Positions 1-8,113 of a stretch of DNA of 64,000 bases are shown piece by piece. Source of the DNA: Paenibacillus xylanilyticus. GTDB lineage: Bacteria > Bacillota > Bacilli > Paenibacillales > Paenibacillaceae. Below the pieces are notes generated by a model. The model was not told the origin of the DNA. It saw nothing but the letters and a program-made list of their open reading frames with translations, and searched no databases. Made by a program: the position numbers and the translations under genes. Position 1 is the stretch's first letter, and each line of letters opens with the position of its first letter. The DNA lies in the NCBI RefSeq assembly GCF_013359935.1, contig NZ_JABMCB010000177.1:186001-250000 (forward strand). The letters are read 5' to 3'.

Positions 1-2061
1 CGCGGATGCCTCTTTCGTCACATCCGTGCCCGTGATGCCCATCGCGATGCCGATATCAGCCGCTTTGATCGCTGGTGCGTCGTTGACACCGTCTCCTGTC
101 ATCGCTACAACATGGCCTTTGCGCTGCAGTGATTTTACAATCCGGAGTTTGTGCTCAGGTGACACACGGGAGAAGACATAGATGCCCTCTACCTGTTTAT
201 CCAGCTCGTCGTCCGTCAGTCCTGCCAGTTGCTGTCCGCTTAACGAGCCTCCACCTCGCGGAAGAATACCCAGCTGCTGGGCAATGGCCTCAGCCGTGGT
301 TCCGTGATCACCCGTAATCATAACGGTCCGAATGCCTGCTCTGCGGCAGGTAGCAATCGCATCTCTGACTTCACGACGCGGTGGATCAATCATGCCCGCG
401 AGCCCTACGAATACAAGCTGGTTCTCGGCTGTATGTTCGTCGTCCACCTTTTCATCAGGACGCACCTCACGATATGCCATTCCAAGAACCCGCAGGGCTG
501 CCCCGGCCATCTTCTCGTTTGCAGCCATCACTTTCTGTCTCAATGTTCCGGTGAAAGGCACAACTTTGCCTTCCCACAGAATATAGCTGCACTGTCCGAT
601 CAACACATCGGGGGCGCCTTTCGTATAGATCATGCGGCCTCCCTGATGCTGGATGAGGACAGACATCCGTTTGCGATCCGAATCAAACGGGAATTCCTGT
701 TGACGTGCATATAACTCTTTGAGTCCGGCAGGGGTAAGGCCCATTTTGGAAGCGAGGGTGACGAGTGCTCCTTCGGTTGGATCACCTTTCAATTCCCATA
801 CCACGCCGTCTTCTTTGACGATTTCCTTCTTGCCATCTTTCCCCTTCTTCTTACTCCGTTCCTCCGAAAAGCTCTCCACAATACTGGCGTTATTACATAG
901 TGCACTGATCTGAAGCAGTCTTCGCAGCGTCTGGTCACTCTTCAGCTCCACCGTGCGGCCGTCCTCCAGCATCTGTCCTTCCGGAGCGTACCCGTCCCCG
1001 GTAACCTTGATACTGCGCCCTTCCAGCCATACATCAGTGACCGTCATCTTGTTCTGGGTTAACGTGCCTGTCTTGTCCGAACATATAACTGAAGCACAAC
1101 CAAGTGTCTCGACAGAAGGCAGCTTGCGTACAATGGCTTTGCGCTTGATCATCCGCTGTACACCCAGCGCGAGTGCAATCGTCACGATGGCCGGTAAACC
1201 TTCCGGTATGGCAGCTACTGCCAGACTCACGCCAGCAAGGAACATCCCCACAGCCGGTTGTCCATGCAAAATACCAGCCACAACCACCATCACGGTAAGC
1301 CCCAGCGCGACAAAAATGAGTATTTTGCCAAGCTGCTCCAAGCGATGCTGTAACGGTGTTTCCTGTTCCTCGGTATTTTGGATCAGATCGGCAATTTTGC
1401 CCATCTCGGTGTCCATGCCCGTCCGAATGACAACACCTCTGGCTGTCCCGCGGGTGACCATGGTACCCATAAAGCCAATATTTTTCTGGTCTCCAAGCGG
1501 CACGGCATCATCCTTAATGATATTGCAATGCTTGCTTACAGGGACTGATTCCCCGGTGAGTGCGGATTCCTCCACATCCAGACTGTTCGTCTCCAGCCAA
1601 CGTACATCCGCCGGAATGCGGTCTCCACTCTCGACAAGGATGATATCGCCAGGGACCAGCTGTTTGGCAGCAAGCTGCACTTCCTGACCGGCCCGAAGCA
1701 CTTTGGCAAGTGGAGCAGACAGCTGCTTCAATGCGCGCAGGGAACGCTCAGCCCGGAATTCCTGCACAAAGCCCAGAATTGCATTAAGTACGATGATCGC
1801 CACAATGGTTACGGCATCCAAATATTCTCCAAGCAATCCGGATACCAGTGTTGCCCCCATCAAGACAAGTACCATAAAATCCTTGAATTGATTTAGCAGC
1901 AGTGTAATGGGAGATATGCGTTTCCCTTCACTCAGCTCATTTGAACCCGCTGCTTTCCTTTTCTGTGCGACAGCCTCATCCGTCAGCCCTTCCTCAAGAT
2001 TGACGTCAAGCGTGCTGTGAAGCTCCTCTACGCTTAGTTGATGCCACTTGGTCTGTTCCAT
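1..2061 (-). CDS. Calcium-type P-type ATPase (P2A), 3' end cut by window edge
   Basis: ATP-driven cation pump of the inner membrane, most like bacterial SERCA-type calcium ATPases. The visible 687 residues start at an ATG preceded by GGGAGGGG. They contain the actuator motif TGES near residue 169, the membrane motif PEGLPA that helps form the calcium site, the phosphorylated aspartate in DKTGT (Asp329), the nucleotide-binding motif KGAPD, and the hinge motif TGDGVNDAP near the cut end. The last transmembrane segments lie outside the window. It is divergent from rqcH; as I recall, the B. subtilis homologues yloB and yloA are also neighbours, which supports both calls. The metal is inferred from family resemblance: manganese or mixed specificity is possible. 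Confidence 0.9.
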   Translation of the reverse strand, partial: MEQTKWHQLSVEELHSTLDVNLEEGLTDEAVAQKRKAAGSNELSEGKRISPITLLLNQFKDFMVLVLMGATLVSGLLGEYLDAVTIVAIIVLNAILGFVQEFRAERSLRALKQLSAPLAKVLRAGQEVQLAAKQLVPGDIILVESGDRIPADVRWLETNSLDVEESALTGESVPVSKHCNIIKDDAVPLGDQKNIGFMGTMVTRGTARGVVIRTGMDTEMGKIADLIQNTEEQETPLQHRLEQLGKILIFVALGLTVMVVVAGILHGQPAVGMFLAGVSLAVAAIPEGLPAIVTIALALGVQRMIKRKAIVRKLPSVETLGCASVICSDKTGTLTQNKMTVTDVWLEGRSIKVTGDGYAPEGQMLEDGRTVELKSDQTLRRLLQISALCNNASIVESFSEERSKKKGKDGKKEIVKEDGVVWELKGDPTEGALVTLASKMGLTPAGLKELYARQQEFPFDSDRKRMSVLIQHQGGRMIYTKGAPDVLIGQCSYILWEGKVVPFTGTLRQKVMAANEKMAGAALRVLGMAYREVRPDEKVDDEHTAENQLVFVGLAGMIDPPRREVRDAIATCRRAGIRTVMITGDHGTTAEAIAQQLGILPRGGGSLSGQQLAGLTDDELDKQVEGIYVFSRVSPEHKLRIVKSLQRKGHVVAMTGDGVNDAPAIKAADIGIAMGITGTDVTKEASA

Positions 2062-2502
2062 GCTTCAAGGTTCCCCTCCCAGTCTATATTTCCTGTAAAA
2101 GACGTTCATACATCTGCACCGGCTTGCTAACGGCAGCTGCATGTTACGCCGGACAAACTACCTGCTCTATATGTATTCGGACAGGACCCCGATTAGCACC
2201 CGGATGGTGAATCCTTTCCCTGATGGACAGAATAGGCTAAAATAAAGGTCTGCGGTCATAACGCAGCGGAAGCCGAGTTAACTTATTGAGCATTTTGCAT
2301 AAATCCAAACAGTGACCTCCAAACTCCAATATATAATTCGAAATGGTTTTGTTCGTTTATATACTGTACTCGGGAGCGAGCGGAATCGAAGGATGCAAAT
2401 TGCTGTATGCAAGAGACAAGTGACAACGAACTGCAACCGGTTCTATTTTTTACATATTCCAGTTGTGCGTTTCAGTTATAGATAGAGAGGAAGTTGAAAA
2501 AT
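2062..2502. promoter_or_regulatory. Divergent intergenic region, ATPase / rqcH
   Basis: This 440-base gap has no convincing gene. A weak candidate promoter for rqcH is TCGAAA at 2338-2343, 16 bases, then TATACT at 2360-2365. No terminator, riboswitch fold or repeat was recognised. Confidence 0.3.
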
Positions 2503-4248
2503 ATGGCATTGGACGGCATTGTTACACGAGCGATCGTACATGAACTGCAGGGCTGCAAAGGCGGCCGCATCAGCAAAATTCATCAGCCTAATGGTCATGA
2601 TGTCGTTTTGACCCTCCGTGCACAGCGCGGAAACAGCAAATTGCTCATATCGGCCAGTCCGACGTATCCCCGTGTGCACTTTACGGAGAAAACATTTTTA
2701 AACCCTACAGAAGCACCGATGTTCTGTATGCTCCTGCGCAAGCATTGTGAGGGAGCCATCATAGAAGAGATCCGTCAGATCGGCATGGAGCGGATCATTC
2801 ACATTGACGTTCGCCAACGCGACGAGCTCGGTGACGTGTCCGTAAAACGAATCATCATTGAGCTGATGGGTCGTCACAGTAATATCGTTCTGCTGGACCC
2901 AGTCACCGGAACGATTCTGGACGGCATACATCATGTAACCCCTTCAATCAGCAGCTATCGGGTCATCATGCCTGGTTTTTCCTACACAGCCCCACCGGAA
3001 CAGCACAAAACCAACCCGCTTGAGGTGAACCAAGCTGATTTTGCCAAGGGTTATAACGAAACGGAAGATGAAGCTTCCCGCTGGCTTGTCAATTCATTTA
3101 GTGGACTAAGCCCACTGATTGCAGGAGAGATTACTGCTCGGGCATCTGCTACTAATCATGGGGACGCCCAGCCAGAGGCGAGTGCATTGTGGAATGCATT
3201 TGAATCTGTGATGGGACCTGTAAAAGAAAACAGCTACACGCCTGTAACCGGGCTGAATGCCAAAGGAAAAATGATTTTCTCTGCTGTTCGTCTTCAGGGC
3301 ATTCAAGAGGCGGAAAAAACCTATGACACGATGAGCAAGTGCATGGAAGATTATTACGGAGATAAAGCCGAACGGGATACGGTGAAGCAGAAGGTAAGCG
3401 ACCTGCTGCGGTTTCTGCAAAATGAACGAAGCAAAAACGTCAAAAAACTCGACAATCTGAACAAGGATCTGCTGGAAGCCGACGATGCGGAAAAATACAG
3501 ATTATGGGGCGAACTGTTATTTGCTTCTCTCCATCAGATCAGTAAAGGGGATAAAAGTGTGGAGCTTGTAAACTTCTATGATGAAGATCAGGCAACCATT
3601 ACCATTACACTCGATCCCCTGCTTACACCATCAGACAATGCTCAACGTTACTTCAAGCGGTACAACAAATATAAGAACAGTCTGGCTGTCATTCATGAAC
3701 AATTGGGCAAAACCAAGGAGGAGATCGTCTATCTGGACAACCTTCTGCAGCAGCTGTCCATCGCCTCCATGAACGATATTGAGGAGATCCGTGAAGAGCT
3801 TGTGCAGCAGGGATACCTTCGCGACCGGAACAAAAAAGGCAAGAAGAAAAAGAAAAATGATCGTCCAACGGTACATCAGTTTACTTCTACAGAAGGCATT
3901 GATATTCTGGTGGGGAAAAACAACTTGCAAAATGAGTATGTCACTAACCGTCTGGCCAGTGCCAACGATACCTGGCTGCACACCAAAGACATTCCAGGCT
4001 CACACGTTGTCATTCGCAGTACGGACTTTGGCGAGGCTACGTTGGAGGAAGCAGCACAGCTCGCAGCCTACTTCAGTCAGGCCAAGGAATCGAGCAGTGT
4101 TCCCGTGGACTATACCTTTATTCGTCACGTGCGCAAACCAAGCGGTGCCAAACCAGGCTTTGTCATCTATGATCATCAAAAGACACTGTTTGTGACGCCT
4201 AATGAAGAGCTGGTCAAAAGCTTGCCATCCACCATTAAAAACGGATAA
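2503..4248 (+). CDS. rqcH: Rqc2 homologue RqcH (NFACT family, alanine tailing)
   Basis: Ribosome quality control factor. It binds the 50S subunit carrying a stalled nascent chain and recruits tRNA-Ala to add an alanine tail that marks the chain for proteolysis. The protein has 581 residues, the family length. It has an NFACT-N domain at about 1-200 (starting MALDGIVTRAIVHEL), a helical coiled-coil middle, a lysine-rich linker near 440-455, and an NFACT-R (DUF814) domain from about 466 with NDTWLHTKDIPGSHVV. I chose ATG 2503 over an in-frame TTG at 2494, because AGAGGAAG at 2486-2493 is correctly spaced only for the ATG. The DR motif (Asp97-Arg98 in B. subtilis) reads Glu96-Arg97 here. Older annotations call this family fibronectin-binding protein. 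Confidence 0.94.
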   Translation: MALDGIVTRAIVHELQGCKGGRISKIHQPNGHDVVLTLRAQRGNSKLLISASPTYPRVHFTEKTFLNPTEAPMFCMLLRKHCEGAIIEEIRQIGMERIIHIDVRQRDELGDVSVKRIIIELMGRHSNIVLLDPVTGTILDGIHHVTPSISSYRVIMPGFSYTAPPEQHKTNPLEVNQADFAKGYNETEDEASRWLVNSFSGLSPLIAGEITARASATNHGDAQPEASALWNAFESVMGPVKENSYTPVTGLNAKGKMIFSAVRLQGIQEAEKTYDTMSKCMEDYYGDKAERDTVKQKVSDLLRFLQNERSKNVKKLDNLNKDLLEADDAEKYRLWGELLFASLHQISKGDKSVELVNFYDEDQATITITLDPLLTPSDNAQRYFKRYNKYKNSLAVIHEQLGKTKEEIVYLDNLLQQLSIASMNDIEEIREELVQQGYLRDRNKKGKKKKKNDRPTVHQFTSTEGIDILVGKNNLQNEYVTNRLASANDTWLHTKDIPGSHVVIRSTDFGEATLEEAAQLAAYFSQAKESSSVPVDYTFIRHVRKPSGAKPGFVIYDHQKTLFVTPNEELVKSLPSTIKNG

Positions 4249-4267
4249 AGCAGGGCTTCATACCCAT

Positions 4268-4325
4268 TGTAAAAAACAAAGCCCCAGAACAGAGTATCTC
4301 GTGTTCCGGGGCTTTGTATTTTTAC
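4268..4325. terminator. Bidirectional terminator, rqcH / PHP gene
   Basis: Inverted repeat ACAAAGCCCC / GGGGCTTTGT, with an A-run before and a T-run after. It can end both the rightward rqcH transcript and the leftward PHP gene transcript. Confidence 0.85.
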
Positions 4326-4348
4326 CCTTATATTACTTGGCAGCAATA

Positions 4349-5206
4349 TTAACGTTTTGCCGCCGCACGAAGCTGATCCAGCACGTCAACCGCAACCGTC
4401 TTGCTCCCCAGATCCCCGTGAAAAACAACTCCCTGTCTTACACCGTGATAATCTGAGCCGCCTGTCACAATCAATTCAAATTCACGTGCCAATTCGGCAT
4501 ATCTGCGTTCCTCTTCCGGGCCATGATCCGAATGAAATACTTCGATCCCATCCGGCTGGGATTTCTCGATAATTTGACGAACCAGTTCATCGTTCCCGTA
4601 GAGACCCGGATGGGCAATAACCGCAGCTCCTCCCGCCTCTCTGATCCACTGGCAGGCATCTTCAGGTGCTACACGCGGAACCGATACAAAACCCGGTTTG
4701 CCTTCGGCCAGATAACGATCGAATGCATCCCGCATATCGACAGCATATCCTTTGCTGACCAAAACATCAGCCATGTGCGGTCTGCCAATGCTCTCGTCCG
4801 GCTCCAATGGACGCCCCAGCCCCTCAATGACTTCTTCCCAGCTGATGGCAAGACCGAGCTCCTGCAGTTTGGCAATGATGCGATGATTCCGTTCCTCACG
4901 CGCTTCGCGGAGACCATGCAGCCGTTCCAAAAAGAGTTGATCCTCTATATTCACATAATACCCCAGCACATGAATGTCTTTGCCTCCTGCACGAGTACTG
5001 ATCTCTACGCCAGCAACAACATCGATGCCCTGTTCCAGACCGGTCTGCCGGGCTTCTGCCACACCTGCTACCGTATCATGATCCGTGATTGCTAGTGCTG
5101 ACAGTCCTTTTTGTTTTGCCAGCTTCACGTTCTCAGCAGGTGACTGCATGCCGTCTGAAGCCTGACTGTGAGTATGAAGGTCACAGCGTCCGTTAAGTTG
5201 ATCCAT
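4349..5206 (-). CDS. PHP-domain phosphoesterase (TrpH/YciV type)
   Basis: Metal-dependent phosphoesterase of the polymerase and histidinol phosphatase fold. Characterised relatives hydrolyse nucleoside 3',5'-bisphosphates or trim RNA 5' ends. The 285 residues carry the full metal set: DLHTH at 10-13, ITDHDT at 40-45, GVEIS with Glu68, a VIAHPG motif, and GSDYHG near the C-terminus. I prefer the ATG at 5206, which sits 9 bases after GGGAG; an in-frame ATG at 5215 overlaps that site. It lies between a terminator and a LysR gene on the same strand, 40 bases downstream of the latter, so co-transcription with it is possible. The substrate cannot be fixed from sequence alone. Confidence 0.85.
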   Translation of the reverse strand: MDQLNGRCDLHTHSQASDGMQSPAENVKLAKQKGLSALAITDHDTVAGVAEARQTGLEQGIDVVAGVEISTRAGGKDIHVLGYYVNIEDQLFLERLHGLREAREERNHRIIAKLQELGLAISWEEVIEGLGRPLEPDESIGRPHMADVLVSKGYAVDMRDAFDRYLAEGKPGFVSVPRVAPEDACQWIREAGGAAVIAHPGLYGNDELVRQIIEKSQPDGIEVFHSDHGPEEERRYAELAREFELIVTGGSDYHGVRQGVVFHGDLGSKTVAVDVLDQLRAAAKR

Positions 5207-5245
5207 TAACAACATCTCCCTTGTATATGTGTTATCGGATAGCGA

Positions 5246-6175
5246 TTATTTGTTTCCTTTCTCTATGGCTCCCTCCACCCCCGCGTGCTCCTGCTGTCTC
5301 AAGTAGTTTAGAAAGGCTACTGCCGATAGAGGAAGCAAGGAAGACTTCAGATGAATCGCATAGAATTGTCGCTTGAACGTAAGTCCCCGGATATCGACAA
5401 TATGGACCAGACCAAGGGCAAGTTCATGTTGAACAGATGAAGGAGATAACATGGTAATACCCACACCGGCTTCCACTGCCGATTTCACCGCCCCTGTACT
5501 TCCTAGTTCCATCACTACGTTCATGTCCTGAGGATCGATGTTTTTCTTTTGCAGCTGATCCTCCATGACCTGTCTTGTACCAGATCCCTTTTCCCGCAAT
5601 ACAAACGGATAAGTCATAACCTCTTCCAGCTCCACTTCTCCGCGATCAGCAAGTGCATGGCCTGCCGGAACAACCAGCTTCAGTTCATCCTGCATCACAG
5701 GTTCCACAATCATGTCGGGATGATGGATCGGTGCCTCGATCAGACCAAAGTTCAACTGGTGTTTCAAAATATCGTCCATAATTTGTGTAGTGTTCATGAC
5801 TTTCATTACGATGGAGATATCCGGATACTGACGTGCAAATGGACCGAGCATCCGTGGCAATACATATTCGCCAATGGTCAAACTGGCCCCAAGCTGTAAC
5901 CTTCCCTGAAGCATTTGCGTAAATGCCGACATTGCTTCATCGGTCTGCCTGACCAGCTCCACGCTTCGCTTGGCATGTGGAAGTAATGTTCGTCCGGCTT
6001 CGGATAATTCTATTTTTTTGGTTGAACGGTGCAGTAGCTTTGTGCCGAAATAGTCTTCCAGCGATTGAATCTGCATCGTCACCGCAGGTTGTGTCATATG
6101 TAAGGCTTGCGCAGCTGCTGAGAAACTCCCCTTTTCTGCCACAGTGTAAAAAATATGCAATTGATGAAAATTCAT
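5246..6175 (-). CDS. LysR-family transcriptional regulator (CysL-like)
   Basis: One-component DNA-binding regulator of 309 residues. The N-terminal winged helix-turn-helix (about 1-60) has the typical pattern of a SFSAAAQALHMTQPAVTMQI segment and a leucine-rich SLED turn. The remainder is a periplasmic-binding-protein-like effector domain (about 90-295). The N-terminus resembles the CysL/YwfK group that controls sulfur or anion-linked genes, but the ligand and targets are not visible. The stop codon is 40 bases before the PHP gene on the same strand. Confidence 0.9.
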   Translation of the reverse strand: MNFHQLHIFYTVAEKGSFSAAAQALHMTQPAVTMQIQSLEDYFGTKLLHRSTKKIELSEAGRTLLPHAKRSVELVRQTDEAMSAFTQMLQGRLQLGASLTIGEYVLPRMLGPFARQYPDISIVMKVMNTTQIMDDILKHQLNFGLIEAPIHHPDMIVEPVMQDELKLVVPAGHALADRGEVELEEVMTYPFVLREKGSGTRQVMEDQLQKKNIDPQDMNVVMELGSTGAVKSAVEAGVGITMLSPSSVQHELALGLVHIVDIRGLTFKRQFYAIHLKSSLLPLSAVAFLNYLRQQEHAGVEGAIEKGNK

Positions 6176-6231
6176 ATCTTCGCCCCTCTTCTGTCCGCTT
6201 CCCTCATTGTAGCCGATTTTCTGAATTCCAA

Positions 6232-6261
6232 CAAAAAAAGCATGCAGCTTGTCTGCATGCG
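6232..6261 (-). terminator. Terminator of the 6310-6747 gene
   Basis: On the minus strand GCATGCAG and CTGCATGC pair around a 4-5 base loop and are followed by seven T. It sits between the unknown gene and the LysR gene. Confidence 0.85.
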
Positions 6262-6309
6262 ATGTAGCTTAAATATATCATTGCAAAATGTGAATGCTCC
6301 TGTAAATCA

Positions 6310-6747
6310 CTACTTGTGCTTACGACTGTTCTTAACCAGAGTCATTCGTCTCGAATGTCTCAGCCAGGAATAATATGATTTCAGATCACGAAGCTCAATC
6401 GTCTCTGACATTCGCCCCAAAAAGGTAACTACAATCATCTTGTGAAGAGGATTGCCGGCGATATCATATTCCCCTTCAAGCTCGGAAAACTCCGCAACCA
6501 CTACCACATCTTCGTCGATGAGGTAGACGTCCTGCTCATTACGGTAGTATGGCGTAATACGGTCCTGCTTCAGACACTCCCATAACCAAGCCGCAATATG
6601 GTCATCATCATTACGTGTGGGCTCAATACGGTCTGCGTACCGCATTTTGGCATGATGGGTAATGACGATGTCGGCCACTTTTTTGTCTCCAAGAGCTACG
6701 AAAAACGGCTCATAGGTGCTCCAACGTTGCATCACCTTATCACGCAT
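6310..6747 (-). CDS. Conserved-looking hypothetical protein, 145 aa
   Basis: I do not recognise this family. The protein is soluble, with no signal peptide or membrane segment, and is rich in acidic and aromatic residues. It reads like a compact alpha/beta domain: VADIVITHHAKMRYADR near the start, then DVYLIDEDVVVVAEFSELEG and KMIVVTFLGRMSE, which look like beta strands. It ends in a basic RHSRRMTLVKNSRKHK tail that could touch nucleic acid. The ATG at 6747 is 9-10 bases after GGAG; a GTG at 6756 overlaps that site and is less likely. A strong terminator follows, so it is probably transcribed alone. Confidence 0.7.
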   Translation of the reverse strand: MRDKVMQRWSTYEPFFVALGDKKVADIVITHHAKMRYADRIEPTRNDDDHIAAWLWECLKQDRITPYYRNEQDVYLIDEDVVVVAEFSELEGEYDIAGNPLHKMIVVTFLGRMSETIELRDLKSYYSWLRHSRRMTLVKNSRKHK

Positions 6748-6934
6748 GGGAATCACTCTCCACCAGATAGGACTTTCTATCTATTTATTACCAAATATAT
6801 TACAACATAAGTCCCGCAAGCTCAAGGCATAAGTGCAGATTTTTTCACAAAATCCGTTTTGTGCCTCATTCATCCAAAGTGCGGCCGAAAATCAGGGATA
6901 ATCTGCTGCCCTCTCTTTCTATCTTAATCCTTTT

Positions 6935-6969
6935 TCGAAAGAAAAGGAACCCGCGAAAAGCCGGATTCC
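6935..6969 (-). terminator. Terminator of the GH29-GH18 enzyme operon
   Basis: On the minus strand GGAATCCG and CGGGTTCC pair with one G-U, with an eight-base loop and a TTTTCTTT tail. It is about 100 bases past the GH18 stop codon. The rest of the 6748-7066 gap shows nothing else convincing. Confidence 0.65.
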
Positions 6970-7066
6970 ATTGGTGAACTTCCTTTTTCGGTTCTGCACC
7001 TCTTTTGTCAGCGTCAATACTCCTCTGGAGAATGCTATGATTTTTGCTCGCCGGGCCTATCATGGT

Positions 7067-8113
7067 CTATAGTGCATGCTGCCCGGCACCGAGCTCGTCT
7101 CCCATCGTTTTCAGGAGCTGATGGGACGCGTCACATTTATATTCCCAGAACATCACCCCGGCAAGGTCATGCTCAATGATATACTCGCATTTTGCTCTGA
7201 TCGATTCCGGATCATCGTAAGAGATGAACGTGCTCCCGTCAAACAAATAAGGTGCCTTCGCCTCATCATCCCAATATCTAATGTATCCGTTAAGGCCAAT
7301 ATACTTTTTACTTAACTCCGTATATTCCGGGCCGTAGCCTCCGGTCGTCTCAGCCATCTGATGCAACCCGTTGTTCCGGTCAGGTACACCCTTCCACATC
7401 CGTGAATAGAATGCGGCACCGATGACAAGTTTGTCTCGTGGTACTCCGGCATTAAGGAACATTTGTACCGAGGCATCCGTGCTGATCCGATACAGATCAC
7501 CTGTCGCAGTATAGAGATTGGTATGGTGTCCTGTCAGGACTTGAAATCCCCCACGCATGTCATAGGTCATCAGCTGCACATAGTCAAGGTATTGCTGAAC
7601 CTGATCCATTTCCGTGCCATCAATGTAATACTGGTCAGCACCGGCCGCAATGGTCAGCATGTAATACCTTCCATCTTGCTCACCCAGTTTCGTCAAAGCT
7701 GCCCTCATCGCCTTTAGCAGCAGCGTGAAGTTAGGTTTATCCTCCGCGGAAGCAGCAATACCAGCTTCCCCATAACACGGGTATTCCCAATCCAAATCAA
7801 TGCCGTCCAGTCCATAGGTTGTCACTGCCAGGACTGCAGACGTCGCCAGCCTTTGCCTGCCTTCCTCAGTCGCTGCCGCTTCCGAGAAACCGCCTGCACT
7901 CCAGCCCCCGACAGACAGTATTATTTTCAAATCCGGGAAGGCCTTCTTCATCGTCGAAATCCGTTCCATATTCTGCAGATGACTGGTCTGAATGACACCG
8001 TCCTGAATGTGGCCAAAAGCAATATTGATATGCGTCATCCGACTCAAATCAGTCTCTGCTACTTCGTTTAGATCACGATGGCCGACATATCCGATAATCC
8101 ATCTTTTGCTCAT
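7067..8113 (-). CDS. GH18 glycosidase, no signal peptide
   Basis: Family 18 glycoside hydrolase of 348 residues, acting on beta-1,4-GlcNAc linkages (chitin oligomers or the chitobiose core of N-glycans). The substrate-assisted catalytic motif DGIDLDWE is intact at 103-110, with Glu110 as acid/base. The barrel-strand motif LSVGGW (67-71) and the later QLMTYDMRGG and MFWEYKCD motifs are also present. The protein starts MSKRWIIGYVGHRD and has no signal peptide, carbohydrate-binding module or cell-wall domain, so it is predicted cytoplasmic. Its ATG overlaps the stop of the transglutaminase-like gene (ATGA), implying translational coupling. It is the last gene of a four-gene enzyme operon. Confidence 0.92.
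   Translation of the reverse strand: MSKRWIIGYVGHRDLNEVAETDLSRMTHINIAFGHIQDGVIQTSHLQNMERISTMKKAFPDLKIILSVGGWSAGGFSEAAATEEGRQRLATSAVLAVTTYGLDGIDLDWEYPCYGEAGIAASAEDKPNFTLLLKAMRAALTKLGEQDGRYYMLTIAAGADQYYIDGTEMDQVQQYLDYVQLMTYDMRGGFQVLTGHHTNLYTATGDLYRISTDASVQMFLNAGVPRDKLVIGAAFYSRMWKGVPDRNNGLHQMAETTGGYGPEYTELSKKYIGLNGYIRYWDDEAKAPYLFDGSTFISYDDPESIRAKCEYIIEHDLAGVMFWEYKCDASHQLLKTMGDELGAGQHAL

Noticed and set aside
304-1687. Several plus-strand open frames opposite the P-type ATPase
   Set aside because: They are antisense to a gene with intact DKTGT, TGES and GDGVNDAP motifs, have no family features and no good ribosome sites.
6866-7063. A 65-residue minus-strand frame after GH18
   Set aside because: It overlaps the likely terminator hairpin and has no homologous-looking features.
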